This document shows, piece after piece, positions 1 through 10,559 of a stretch of 64,000 nt of DNA. The stretch's first letter is position 1; each line of letters opens with the position of its first letter. The DNA comes from Silene latifolia (taxonomy: Eukaryota > Streptophyta > Magnoliopsida > Caryophyllales > Caryophyllaceae). Both the position numbers and the translations under genes were made by a program. Under the pieces are notes generated by a model that saw nothing but the letters and a program-made list of their open reading frames with translations, was not told where the DNA came from and ran no database searches. The DNA is taken from the NCBI RefSeq assembly GCF_048544455.1, contig NC_133534.1, positions 118,878,269 through 118,942,268 on the forward strand, read 5' to 3'.

Positions 1-205
1 ATTAACAAAACCCGAGAAATAACTCCCCAGAAGCGGCTACTCGATCGAGTAGCTAAGGTACTCGATCGAGTGCCCCTTACTCGATCGAGTATCCCAGTTA
101 CTCGATCGAGTACCCAACAGGTCAGAAACTATTTTAAAACGCAACTCACCCTTACTCGACAGAGTAAGGCCTACTCGATAGAGTACCCAGAGACTCATAA
201 ATACG
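1..205. repeat. ACTCGATCGAGT palindrome cluster
   Basis: At least four copies of the 12-bp self-complementary motif ACTCGATCGAGT (or one-base variants) are seen between 40 and 115, followed by related ACTCGACAGAGT and ACTCGATAGAGT forms to about 185. The same motif recurs in the LTRs and body of the Athila-like element at 25339-45136, so this is probably the edge of a related retrotransposon running off the left of the window. No LTR boundary or coding sequence is visible, so the assignment is inference. Confidence 0.55.
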
Positions 206-1108
206 GAGTATTACATTAAGTTGCCTTTTAACTATATAGTTAAAATATGACATATTGATGATGATAGATATTTTGGTTTTCCTTTTAATTATATTTATAA
301 ATTTGTAGATATTAGTAGCTTTATAATCCAAATTATTAGATTTTTTATTTACTATATAAGACATTTTAGCTACTATATTTATGGTTGGAGTTAGATGAAC
401 AAATTGAATGATTTAAATGATGAGACTAAATTCTTAATTTATTTTTATAATTTAAGTCATGATCTTATGGTTTCCACACAAAACAAATATTACTAAACCT
501 TATAATGAATTTTAATAAATTTATTAAAGTAGCCTTAATATTAACAATATAAATTAATAAAATTTATTTATGATAATCGTACATGGCAAAAAATTAAATG
601 TATTAAGTTGCCTTTTAACTATATAGTATAGATTATATAGATTTATAGATGTGGCATTCGTAATGCACGCGTGGCTTTTCTTCGCCTATGTGGCTTTGTC
701 TACGTGGCCTTTTAAGGTTACCCTTTTAATATAGTTTTATAGATATGATACCATGTTAATTCACGCGTGGTTGGAGTCATATCCACAAGGAAGAGAGAAA
801 GCCGCTTCTAAAGCAAAAAAAAAAAAAAAAAAAAAAGTTCATTCCAAAACCAATTTACAGTTTGATTTATTTAGGAGACAAAGGAACATTTTTTTCGAGC
901 GAACTTAATTTTAAAACATATATGGAATAATAGATAAAAATTAATGAGAATAAAATATCAAGACCGGTAAAAGAGATTAAGAATCAAATTCTATAAAATA
1001 TAGTAGAACTTAATCTAAAGAGTCCTATTACCATTAGATATTATGGTCATTATGCCTTACCTATTGATAAGTAATATTTGGTGAAATTAAGCATGTAGTC
1101 CGTATTAT
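206..1108. other. AT-rich non-coding DNA
   Basis: No credible gene is seen. A 26-bp direct repeat beginning ATTAAGTTGCC occurs at 215-240 and 602-627. A poly-A run lies at about 816-836. The ORF on minus at 152-364 is AT-rich with no recognisable domain. Confidence 0.6.
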
Positions 1109-1135
1109 CACTACTACAAATTCAGGCAACTACAA

Positions 1136-1485
1136 TGCCCCTTTAACAACGATTATTCACGAAAATCACAATAGACGTTGTAGAATGTATGGCGCGAATT
1201 TTACTAAAATGAATTACAACGGGTATGGTTAACAAAACCGTTGTTATAAGTTTTAACAACGGGTAACACATGCACAACCGTTGTTAATAATTTGGCGCAA
1301 AATTGACGCAAAGTTAGTGAAAAGTAATCACAACGGTTACTTTTGAAACCTGTTGTTAAAACTTATTTGACAACGGTTGTTGTTTTACAACCGTTGTTAA
1401 AACTTATTTGACAACGGTGTTGTTTTACAACCGTTGTTAAAACTTATTTGACAACGGTTGTTGTTTAATAACCGTTGTCAATACC
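1136..1485. repeat. Left CACTA subterminal repeats
   Basis: Repeated ACAACGG and CCGTTGT units in both orientations, including three near-identical blocks of about 42 bp (ACAACGGTTGTTGTTTTACA core) between 1370 and 1480. In CACTA elements such repeats bind the TnpA-like protein; that role here is inferred from the family. Confidence 0.85.
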
Positions 1486-1967
1486 TTCCATACTATAAAC
1501 CACACAAACACAAGTCTGCTACAGCCACAAAACACAAACCTTAATACACAAACACAAACACAAACACAGCAGACAAACACAAACACAAAACACACACTTT
1601 CTCATCGTCTCTTTCTCTCTTTCTCATCGTCTCTTTCTCTCTTTCTCATCGTCGCTTTATCTTCTCGCCGTCACTGTTGATTTCATCGTCTAATTATCAG
1701 GTAAATCTCGCCGTCACTCTCGCCGTCACTGTTGGTTTCATCGTCTTTCATCGTCATTATTTTCTTTTTCTAATTATTTCATTTGCATGTGTATGTGTTA
1801 GTTTTTATCGACCATTATGTTATTTCTTTAAGTATTATTCGCTTAATTAGCTAGTAAAACAAATTAAATAAACTAAAACAAAGAAGAAGCAAGATGATAG
1901 AGAGGAATGCATGATAAACATAATTAATATATATATATATAATAAATACATAAATTAAAAAAATAAA

Positions 1968-2255
1968 TTACATTAATAAAAATGCAATTCTTATATTTTC
2001 ATAGAGGGTCTTATTCTCCTCTATGATATCCGTCCTCTCCTCCTTGGCTATTTGGAGGTTAGTTCGGCAGATTGCTATATCGTCATATATAGCCGCAATC
2101 GCCGCTTGCTCTGTCAAGCCATCTTCTTTGGCGTCCTTCAGTATGGATCGAGCATCCGCAAGGTAGCTCCTGAAACTTTCCTCAATGTGGAGCAACCGAC
2201 GGATGGAACTGTTGTTCTCGATCATAGTAAGAGTCTTAAGGATGATATCATTCAT
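1968..2255 (-). CDS. Small helical protein inside CACTA element (copy 1)
   Basis: An open 95-residue frame, rich in Glu, Lys, Ile and Leu, predicted by eye to be mostly helical or coiled-coil; no signal peptide, membrane segment or known domain. Key blocks are IRRLL, RSYL, LKDAK, NLQIAKEER, IIEEN and LYEN. A second 96-residue copy lies at 11650-11940 (minus) with the same blocks and roughly 55-60 percent identity by hand alignment. Similarity also covers the flanks, about 1785-2520 here against 11475-12205, so promoter, ORF and trailer travel as one cassette. The same length, a shared start MND and matching ends favour a real protein. Function unknown; it does not resemble CACTA TnpA or TnpD. 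Confidence 0.6.
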   Translation of the reverse strand: MNDIILKTLTMIENNSSIRRLLHIEESFRSYLADARSILKDAKEDGLTEQAAIAAIYDDIAICRTNLQIAKEERTDIIEENKTLYENIRIAFLLM

Positions 2256-2619
2256 TTTGTTGGAGTTTGGAGTTTGTTTTGAAAGATTAAGTAGGGTTAA
2301 TTTATTTGGAGTTTGTTTTAGCAGTTAGGGTTTGGAGATGTATAGTGAGATAATGGAATGTTAGTTGAGATAATGCATGTATTTATACTAAGCAATGTGT
2401 GGTTTGAGTTGTTTTTTTAATTAATATATATGTTAGGAAGTTGTGTCATAATCATCATCATATCTCTCTCTGCTGCTTCAAATCTTATTACTAACCCTTC
2501 TCATTCCATATTGTCCGTTCATATGCACAGGGATGACAGTAATAATGCATGCATTGGAATTATAACGGGCCGTAATTATGCATGCATCTAGTAATATTTA
2601 ATTTTTTATTTTTTTTAAG

Positions 2620-2880
2620 AATAAACAACAACGGTTATTTATAAAAAACCCGTTGTCTTTAGTTATAACAACGGTTTTGTATATTACAACCCGTTGTTAT
2701 AACTTTCCCCCCAAAATTGAGTCATATTTTCCACAACGGGTTTTGATACTTAAAACCGTTGTTAATAGTTTTAACAACGGGTTCCTTAAGAAAACCAACC
2801 ATTTTTAAAACCTTTTACAACGGACGCTTTAACAACGTCCACTTTTTTATATAACAACGGTTTTTAACCGTTGTTATAGC
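2620..2880. repeat. Right CACTA subterminal repeats
   Basis: ACAACGGTT and AACCGTTGT units repeat up to the 3' terminus (for example AACAACGGTTTTTAACCGTT at about 2852), matching the left array. They mark the right transposase-binding zone of the CACTA element. Confidence 0.85.
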
Positions 2881-2897
2881 CTGTATCTGTAGTAGTG

Positions 2898-4122
2898 TAT
2901 GGTTGAGAGTTATCTCAAATACAATACTTTTTAGTGTGAAATACTTCCATGCGGCATTTTTATCATGATTTCAACTCTAATCTTAAGTTTATTTTCGTTA
3001 GTGTGAGAAGTCATATTCCCAAGCAAACACAAAACCGTAGGATATCAATAATTTACATATAATCTTAATGTGAGAAGTTAGAAATTTGTGGATTTTAGTT
3101 ATTCACAGAAACACCTTTTGTTAATTGTGTAAAAAATAAGTCTCGTAAATCCCGCACAATTGAACGCTTAAAGTGCAAACTTCAATTGAAAATTAAAAAC
3201 AAAGGATAATAACAACAGAAGAATTAAGCATAAGAGTAGAAATGAAAATAAAAAACCCGATCAAGATAGCTTTGAAGTATATTGTTGAAGATACGATCAT
3301 TATTGACCGCATAAAATCGCGCTCATGGACCAGCAATCTACGACCAACATCTTAAGGTAACATAATCATGAGCTTTAATTGACATGCATGTGTATAAGTT
3401 CATGTTTCCGTTGAGTAGTTACCGAATTAAGATCATTATAAATTTGGGATATAATAGTATCATAAGATCTCGGTTTCAACTATTTTGCCCTTGTTTGAGT
3501 TGGATTATATGGTCATCGTCTTAATTAGGTTCATCCCGCTTTTCTATCCTTTTCATTTTGTATGTCTACTGTGTTTGGGTGAACTTCAAATATCAATCGG
3601 AAAATTGAATTAATGAGCAATAAATATATTGCTAGAGAATACAACGATTAATCTACGCATTAACCATAACCCGCAAATTCTAGAAAACCTCTTTGTATAC
3701 TATATTACCCAAGAACGGATCATCACTGTCTATGAGAGCTGCACATACTTCATCACTTCATCGCAACTTTTATATACGGAGTATGTTATATTCTCCGGGT
3801 ATTAGATTGGTCATGTAGTCATTGACGATGTCTGCAGTTTCGTTCAAAGGGGTGAGTATTGCCTTCATTCTCCCGCAAATAGTTATCATCCTGACTTTCG
3901 TTTATGAAATTCGTTTATGAAATTCGGGTATATTTCATCGGCTATTTGTTTAATATCAAGTGTTATCCACGTTTCTTTATCCTCTTTCCCCTCCGCCTTT
4001 GCTTATAACATCCCACCTCCCTCCTGGTAGTAATAATGTCGCGACATCTGTAATTGTTAATATGTGAAGTGCTGTCAAACTGGTATAATATTTGTCCAAG
4101 TTAGCTATTTCACTTGACGAAG
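2898..4122. other. Intergenic or intronic AT-rich DNA
   Basis: No ORF with recognisable similarity, no terminal repeats and no RNA gene are seen. A small duplication of TCGTTTATGAAAT lies near 3898-3925. If the tetraspanin exon at 8589 belongs to an intact gene, this stretch could be part of its intron. Confidence 0.5.
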
Positions 4123-4400
4123 TTATATTAGTACGATTTTTTCTTCTGCCTGGAGCTTGCTAAGATAGTCCCGTATAAGAATGTCATGCCTGTTCCTCCA
4201 TTGGCATAAACGAAAAACACATATGGTTATAGTCTTGTTATTCATGTCGTGCACATTGGTCTCCACTGGCTGGGGAATACCATTTATCTCTAATAGTCTC
4301 TTCCCGTATCTCATTAGAATCTTGTCTATCTCAAGTAGTATGTATATCGCCAGGCTTCAACGGTAAGCTCTAGCAAACAATCTCCTCTTCATGCGCTTAA
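4123..4400 (-). pseudogene. Weak coding remnant, possibly Helitron helicase
   Basis: A 63-residue frame on minus extends upstream beyond its first Met across one stop (near 4362). The pattern of a helical run ending in EIDKILMRYGKRLLEINGIP followed by QPVE resembles the segment (I..iL...gksL.df..mP.P) found late in plant Helitron helicases. The similarity is short, recalled from family knowledge only, and no Helitron ends are seen, so it could equally be chance. Confidence 0.2.
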
Positions 4401-4995
4401 TGTCCTCATATTGTTTTTTCGGATGTAAGGAACATACCATGGTGCCATGTTGTTTAATGAGGTTTCAGAATAGTTTTTCACAAGTTTACGGTTGACATCA
4501 AGTTCTTTATATATTCTCTACGTGAAATCTATCTAATCTCTCAAGATTAGAAAAGATAGTTATGTGATAAGATTTCATATTTAGTTTTTGACTTGCGTTG
4601 GAAAACTCCAAGCAGATTGAAGCGAAATAGGTCAGGTCTTTTTATAGTTGTATAGGAATAGGAATAGGACTTTGTAAATATATGTATCTTTTGATTATGT
4701 TTTAATCATACTGATTTTTTTATTATTGGGGATAAAGTATGTATTTGGTAAATTTAAAAAGTTGTAAAAACGTGAGGTTTAAGTAGATTTGTAGTTTTTT
4801 TTTTGGATATTTATTTTGTATTTGGTAGTTTTAAAAAGTTGGACTCTCTCAGAATACCTGAAAAAAGCCTCTTTTATATATATACATTGATTGCTAATTG
4901 CTAATTGCTAATATGCATAACAAAAAAAAGGGGGCACATAATATTATTGCTATTTATTTTAACCAAAAAAATATTATTGCTAATTTGCTATTGTC
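4401..4995. other. Non-coding AT-rich DNA
   Basis: No gene seen. Near 4885 there is a short tandem repeat of ATTGCTA. The ORF at 4905 runs into the MITE that begins at 4998 and is not credible. Confidence 0.5.
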
Positions 4996-4997
4996 TA

Positions 4998-5297
4998 CTC
5001 CCTCCGATCCAGACGAAAGGTAACATGGTGAAAAATGGGTTATTTAAGAAAAGAGGTAAAAAGGAGGGGCAAAGATGGAAAGATTGGTGAGTGGGCCACA
5101 TGGGTAGTGGGTATTATTAAATGGGTTTAGGTGAGTTAAATAAGGAGTTAGTGGGTGGGCCACATGATGACATTTGTGTAAATATGAGGAGAGTATAAGG
5201 ATTATATTGTCCAAAAATATACCATTTATAGTATGTTACCTTTGGTATGGTTCGTCCATTTTAGGTAACTGTTACCTTTGGTCTGGGTCGGAGGGAG
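4998..5297. mobile_element. Stowaway-type MITE (300 bp)
   Basis: Starts CTCCCTCCGATCCAGACGAA and ends GGTCTGGGTCGGAGGGAG, with TA duplicated on both sides (4996-4997 and 5298-5299). The CTCCCTCCG terminus and TA target are the hallmarks of Tc1/mariner-derived Stowaway MITEs. The inverted repeats continue inward as a GGTAACA-type motif. No coding capacity. Confidence 0.9.
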
Positions 5298-5752
5298 TAT
5301 ATATTAGTGTGTATTAGTTACGTTAGTTTTAGCTTTAGTAGGATTCTATTAGGAGACGACTAATTAGTACTAATATATTTACGTAATTTTAATATTTTAT
5401 AATTTAAATTATTCACAAAACTTGAACCAATGAAATCGCTTTAAAAGTTCCTCTTTTAAATATATATATGTATATATTGATTGTTATTGTTATTATTATT
5501 GAAAATAGAAATTGTATTTAAACCTACAATCTGTTATCAAGAAGCTCATTACACCATATGGTGTATCTATTTAAAAATGTAATAAGGTGTTTTGAGAGTA
5601 AGATTTTTAACGAGCCATGTGCTCTTTTCGCATTGAAAGGTTTTAACGAGAAAGTTTGTTATGCGTTTAAAGATTGTTGTACTTTTTTCTTTTCTAGTGT
5701 TTTTTTTACCATAGGTTTTTCTAGTAAGATTTTTAACGAACATGTTTTTTAG
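5298..5752. other. Non-coding AT-rich DNA
   Basis: No gene or terminal repeat recognised. Overlapping ORFs on both strands at 5558-5854 run across a MITE and have no recognisable domain. Confidence 0.5.
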
Positions 5753-5754
5753 TA

Positions 5755-5840
5755 CTCCCTCTGTCCCAGTGATATGTTTACACTTGTTTATTTTGTGAGG
5801 GGGAAGTAAAGCAAGTGTAAACATATCAGGGACGGAGGAG
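5755..5840. mobile_element. Short Stowaway-type MITE (86 bp)
   Basis: Nearly the whole element is an inverted repeat: CTCCCTCTGTCCCAGTGATA at the left faces TATCAGGGACGGAGGAG at the right, with TA on both sides (5753-5754, 5841-5842). The inner arms (GTTTACACTTG and CAAGTGTAAAC) pair as well, so the transcript would form a hairpin. Confidence 0.88.
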
Positions 5841-6094
5841 TAATACACATCCAAGGGAGATTGTATGAAATATTATTATTATTGTATGGATGTCCGTATC
5901 TTATAGGATTATAGAATATAGTATTATCTTATGGAAACTTTGTCGATTGTATGCGTATGTATATACCCCTCATAATTGAATAAGAATATGATTTTGTTTT
6001 CCTTATTTTCTATCTACCTTTTTTCTCTATAATTCTCCCTACTCTTTATGTCACAATACAATAAGACTTCTAAAATAGTTGTAGTAAAACTAAA

Positions 6095-7371
6095 CTCGCG
6101 AAAGTGGTAATTAGGCCCCTTAACTTTGTTCAATTGTGAAATTAGGCCCATAAGTTTTATTTGGAGCAATCAAGCCCCTTAAGTTTCACCAAAAGTGACA
6201 TTCAACCCCATTTTTATAATTTTCACCAAATTCTTATATTAAAATCACTTTTGATACAATTTATCAAATATTCCCTCCAATTCGCCATTTTCTTCCCTAT
6301 TTCCTTATTCGGTTATTCAGGTTTTCTTCCCTATTTCCTTATTTGGACATAAATTATTTCTAAATGGACATGTATACCCCCATCCCCTCTCTTTCGTTTC
6401 CCTGCTACCCTCCACCATTTCATTTCAATATCCTTCAACCCAACACCCTCATCCTTCATCACCTTCATCTCTCACTATATCATGGGCACAAGAAAGTACT
6501 GAAATCTCTCTGAAATTCCGTCCCCGATCCCAATAAAAATAACAAAGACGCAAAAATTTCTAAAAAAAGCAAGAAAGGGAACTGGGTTCCATAATTTCGC
6601 GAGCTAAAATAGTACTCCCAATTAATGCTCTTAAGTTTTTCCCCAAATTCGATTCGTCGGCGCCAAATAATCATTCACAATGCTGCGTTTTTTGTTCTCG
6701 CATTTGTTAATTCCATATACTATAGATCTGATTTTAGTTTCGTTCGATTCGTCGGCGCCGGAGCTTTGCCTCATGCCGGCGGGTTGATGGTGGTTTGGGG
6801 CTTAGTTCTGCGGGTGCTAGCGCATACAGTTCTAGTTGGGAATGGGACGCCGGCGGGTTGATGGTTATTCAGGTTTGGGGTGGGGTTATATGGGGGTAGT
6901 TAGGTAATTTTGTTGGTTTTCTTAATTCTCCACCTCAAACACAATGGGAAGAAAATAGGGGATTGGAGGGAGTATAAAATATTTCTTTTATAATTTTAGA
7001 ACTTTTTTACTTATATTAAATATTGAGAATTGTTTTATTTTGAATTTTATAGTATATAGACATTTTATTATATATGTATGAATATTATATAAATTATAAA
7101 CAATCTACTAAATATGTATGTAAAAGTGCTCTTCAACGATTAATAAATTATGTAGAAATTCGTAAAGTTGCAATTAGTAATTTTTAATTATATAATAAAT
7201 TGTTTAATACTAATATAAAATGTTTTTAATTAAAATTCTTGTGAAAATTATAAAAATGGGGTTCAATTTCACTTTTGGTGAAACCTAAGGGGCTTGATTG
7301 CTCCAACTAAAACTTATGGGGCCTAATTTCATAATTGAATAGAATTAAGGGGCTTAATTACCACTTTTGCG
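6095..7371. mobile_element. Long-TIR non-autonomous DNA transposon
   Basis: Arms of about 135-150 bp are inverted copies: 6095-6235 (GCGAAAGTGGTAATTAGGCC onward) and 7235-7371 (ending TTAATTACCACTTTTGCG). The 8-bp sequence AAACTAAA stands just outside both arms (6087-6094 and 7372-7379), a candidate target duplication. Eight bases fits hAT, but long TIRs of this kind also occur in MULEs, so the superfamily is open. The interior (6360-6960) has a pyrimidine-rich block and GGCGCCGG-type GC patches but no transposase. Confidence 0.75.
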
Positions 7372-7379
7372 AAACTAAA

Positions 7380-7834
7380 AGTAGAGTTTTTTGTGCCAAG
7401 ACGGGTATATATGTCTTAAACATAAAATAAGATAGATAAAGGAAAAAAAAAAGTAAAATGTCCAGAAACTAGTACAATGTTTATCCTTATCTATCAAAGC
7501 GAGGAGCTATTAACCTGTTTTAATCTTTAAGATGGATATCTTTGCTTAGTTGTTTATTCGTTGATGACTTGTTAAAGTGGGATGTGGGAATATACATCTC
7601 TTAGTTGTTTATTCGTTGATGACTTGTTAAAGTGGGATGTGGGAATATACATCTCATTTGTTGGATAGAGTTGAGAAAGCTCATATATTGAGCGGAGCAA
7701 TTTGTATAATGGAATCTTGTTGACATGGCTGTGTTCATATTCTGTCTTGTACTGCTTTAGTACTCTTTGTTTCACCTCCCGGTTTGACTTTAAGATGCTC
7801 TGATTCTTTCTTTATTCTACAGAAAACTAGAATA
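7380..7834. repeat. Two-copy 55-bp tandem duplication in non-coding DNA
   Basis: A 55-bp unit starting CTTAGTTGTTTATTCGTTGA is repeated head to tail at 7545-7599 and 7600-7654 with no visible difference, so it is a recent duplication. The rest of the stretch holds no recognisable gene. Confidence 0.8.
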
Positions 7835-8098
7835 CTCCCTTGGTATCAGACTAATGGTAATATTTACGGTCGTATCACACTAATGGTAACACTTACCTTA
7901 TTTGGCCCACAACATTACCAAATTATCCTTATACCCATTTAATATTTACATAAAATGTCACTACATACCTCACCTACCAACTCACAATTAAACCCACAAT
8001 TACATACCCCACGTATTTTCTTCCCTATTTAGCCCTTCTTTTACCCTCTTTTCTTAAAAACCCCATTTTTTAGCACGTTACCATTTGTATGGTATCGG
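7835..8098. mobile_element. Degenerate Stowaway-like MITE
   Basis: Left end CTCCCTTGGTATCAGACTAA with TA before it; the right side has TTACCATTTGTATGGTATCG in inverted orientation. Interior text (TTTACCCTCTTTTCTTAAAA) matches, in reverse orientation, the interior of the MITE at 4998-5297, so it is an older divergent member of that family. The last bases of the right terminus look eroded. Confidence 0.6.
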
Positions 8099-8149
8099 AT
8101 AGATTTATGAAAGCAAGTATATTCAGAAGAGCAATTTATATATCACAAA

Positions 8150-8332
8150 TTCTTGTTTGTGACGGCACATATCCGTCACTCTTGAGTGACGGATACCATT
8201 TTACCTCACAAAGTACCCATTTTTTCTCTCTCTGCAACACTATTCATGTGGTCCCCTTTCTCCACTAACCCATTTTGTTACCATTTTATCTCACAAAATA
8301 TCCGCCACAAATAATAACCCGTCACAAGGGAG
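8150..8332. mobile_element. Small MITE with GTGACGG inverted ends
   Basis: CTTGTTTGTGACGGCACATA at the left and AACCCGTCACAAGGGAG at the right are imperfect inverted repeats, with inner GTGACGGATA and TATCCGCCAC motifs also in opposition. No clear target duplication was found, so the superfamily is uncertain. Confidence 0.55.
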
Positions 8333-8588
8333 ACCAATTGTTTATATATTTGTATTAGTAAATTTTGTGATTGATTGTAATTGATAGTGTGTATCAATTA
8401 GTTATACTGTTTCCATAAGAGCAAGATACTTACTAATAATTTGGTATCTTCTTTAGATAAGAAATCTGTCTTTTGACGCACAAAAACTTGATTAAATATA
8501 AAATATAAGAATGTAGTTAAGACGGAACGAAAAAAGATGGCTGATTATATGTTGTTGTATTAACTTGTGTTTTTCATGCCCATTTCAG

Positions 8589-8933
8589 TCTGGATGTTGC
8601 AAGCCACCAACAGATTGTGGCTACATGTATGTGAATGAAACAGTTTGGGGACCAGGTGGGGGGCTAGTAGGAGCAAACCCGGACTGTTCACAATGGAGCA
8701 ATGACCAAAGAATCGTGTGCTACCTTTGTAATTCCTGCAGGGCTGGTGTGCTTGCGAGCCTTAAGCATAGTTGGAGGAAGGTTTCGATCATCAACATTGT
8801 CGTGCTTATCCTTCTTGTCATCTTCTATGTTGTTGCTTATGCAGCTCTTAGGAACAACAAGAGAATGGACAATGATGAGTCGTATGGTGAAACGAGGATG
8901 ACCAAGGCACACCCTAGCGCCTTGCATTTCTGA
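8589..8933 (+). CDS. Tetraspanin, C-terminal exon
   Basis: Encodes the end of a plant tetraspanin, a four-pass membrane protein of plasma-membrane microdomains. The exon follows a clear acceptor (CCCATTTCAG, ending at 8588) and runs to TGA at 8931-8933. It holds the second half of the large extracellular loop: a GCCKPPTDCGY motif (the plant GCCKP signature), then Cys-rich YLCNSCRAGV, the fourth transmembrane segment (INIVVLILLVIFYVVAYAAL), and a short cytosolic tail ending in HPSALHF. It resembles the TET3/TET4 type. The part encoding transmembrane segments 1-3 is not upstream in this window, so either the intron exceeds 8.5 kb or this is a detached exon. The frame is intact and motif spacing normal. 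Confidence 0.9.
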   Translation, partial: SGCCKPPTDCGYMYVNETVWGPGGGLVGANPDCSQWSNDQRIVCYLCNSCRAGVLASLKHSWRKVSIINIVVLILLVIFYVVAYAALRNNKRMDNDESYGETRMTKAHPSALHF

Positions 8934-9140
8934 CGGCATTACACTGATGGTTTTGCGAATAAAGGTATACAGCCTTGGTTTAAGATTGTGGCGAAATGTT
9001 AATTACATGAACGTCTTATGTGGCTCTGCGATTGTCTTTTGTGCCTATGTCTTCCTTATGTTCAGATTTTGGATTGGATGGGTTTAGTTATTTTGTAGGA
9101 GAAATCTTAGGTAATATGTTAACCTTTTCAATAAAGATGT
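8934..9140 (+). terminator. Tetraspanin 3' UTR with poly(A) signal
   Basis: Non-coding sequence after the stop, with a canonical AATAAA at 9130-9135. Its presence supports this being a real gene end and not a retro-copied fragment. Confidence 0.6.
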
Positions 9141-9623
9141 GTAATTAAAGTATATGGACCTTTCGGTGAATTATTTGATTTTATCGTAAGATGGATGGTG
9201 ATGTTTGCCATATAAAGATTTTGCATCTCTTCTAAATCAATTAGCATAGCCCGAATGCCCGATGAGATTCCTAAGGAATTTTGCTCAAGATAGTAGCCTT
9301 TTTTTCCAGAAATTTTCGATAGTAGAGTTGAAGTATCCAAATTTGCACCCAGAGAAAGTGAAGCTTAAATTATTCCTCAACCAAACTACTACCCCCAACA
9401 ACAAAGCTACCATCCCCATTGTGACATAACGAATGGCAACTTGCAAGTATGGATGAAAACGGGCAATAGATCTGGGCTGGGTCCAGCAAAGTCCAAATAC
9501 AGATCCGCATTGCTCATATTGGACCGAAATAGGTCAGATCTATATTCGGGCCCCATGGATCAAGCTCGGATCTGAGTTCCTCTGCAGGTGTCTGAATCAA
9601 AATCAAAATCAAAATTAAAATCA
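9141..9623. other. Non-coding spacer
   Basis: No gene seen. The minus-strand ORF at 9128-9340 overlaps the tetraspanin 3' end and has no recognisable domain. The right part holds ATCAAAATCAAAATCAAAAT microrepeats leading into the (TA)n tract. Confidence 0.5.
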
Positions 9624-9650
9624 ATATATATATATATATATATATATATA
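9624..9650. repeat. (TA)n microsatellite at left edge of MULE A
   Basis: Pure TA run directly abutting the GAAGGGTTCTTATAAGG terminus of element A. Two more (TA)n tracts sit at the other element boundaries (16294-16323, 23350-23409). Confidence 0.9.
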
Positions 9651-9757
9651 GAAGGGTTCTTATAAGGCCTTCATACCTTATAAGGCCCTAAGTCTTTATA
9701 AGAGCCCTTGGATGAAGGGATTGAAGGGATGAGATGAGGAGAGAGGGCGTGGTTTTT

Positions 9758-10113
9758 AAAAAAAAAAAAAAAAAAAAAAAAAGGAAAATGGTGATTGTGT
9801 GAGAGAGGGACCACTTTCATTTGTTAATATCTTCGCTCCATATCAAATCCCGCGGACAATAAGAATAAACAAAGCCTCCTAAATCATTTTGCATGCTTCC
9901 CTCCTCTTTTCACCATTCAAAACCTCTCAACAAGCAAAACCCATAAAAATCATCAAAAAACCCTGAATAATTCTGCAAATCCATTATAAATCATCAAAAA
10001 GAGAAAAGAAATTTCATTCCCACTGTTTAACTACATCATCTTTCCGTATAAAATTCATTCGCTTTGTTGAAAATAAATAATTTGTCATTGTTCATCACAA
10101 AAAGACGATCAAA
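9758..10113. other. Element A leader
   Basis: A poly-A run at about 9758-9782 is followed by AT-rich sequence with CT-rich patches. It may be the promoter and 5' UTR of the element's former transposase gene; no TATA box can be called with confidence. Confidence 0.35.
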
Positions 10114-10170
10114 ATGATGATCGGGGTTCGTGAAATCGACTATATGCAGATTGAAGTTGTTAAGTCGATG
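10114..10170 (+). other. Candidate first exon of element A transposase
   Basis: ATG at 10114 opens 19 codons ending in ATG followed by a good donor (GTGAGT at 10171). Element C likewise has a short first exon far upstream of its FAR1 exon, which is why I list it. The acceptor that would join it to the FAR1 fragment near 13100 is not clear. Confidence 0.3.
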
Positions 10171-10559
10171 GTGAGTTAGAATGTTCATTATTGTAGGTTG
10201 TAGTTATTTAATTTGTGTTCATTATTCTTAATATTGTTGTACTTTCATTGTGTTCATCATATTTGTTCTTTCATTTTGGTAGCTTGTTGTTGATCGAAAA
10301 AAATGATGGAAATTTAAAAGCTTGATCAAGTACGAATTATAACTTGGTGGGTTTTAGTAAAACTCGACCCAAATATGTATAACTTCAATAATACGATGTA
10401 CACATGCGGTTCTTATATTCATCGTGTTATAACTCAGGAGGTTTTTGTAAAACTCTTTGACAATTTCTAATTGTGGCTGAGTTAGTTATACATTGTGCGT
10501 AATTCAAACCCTAAATTGTGCGTAAAAATCTTACTAAAGAACCAATTTTGATATAGTTA

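Larger units (their letters stand above)
1109..2897. mobile_element. Non-autonomous CACTA (En/Spm) transposon
   Basis: The element starts CACTACTACAAATTCAGGC and ends CTGTATCTGTAGTAGTG, the inverted CACTA terminus. The 3-bp direct duplication TAT sits on both sides (1106-1108 and 2898-2900), as expected for CACTA elements. Both ends carry subterminal repeats built on ACAACGGTT and AACCGTTGT. No TnpA- or TnpD-like coding sequence is present, so it must depend on a transposase in trans. The interior holds CTTTCTCATCGTCT tandem repeats (about 1600-1660), a short (AT) run near 1930, and a small minus-strand ORF (1968-2255). Confidence 0.92.
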
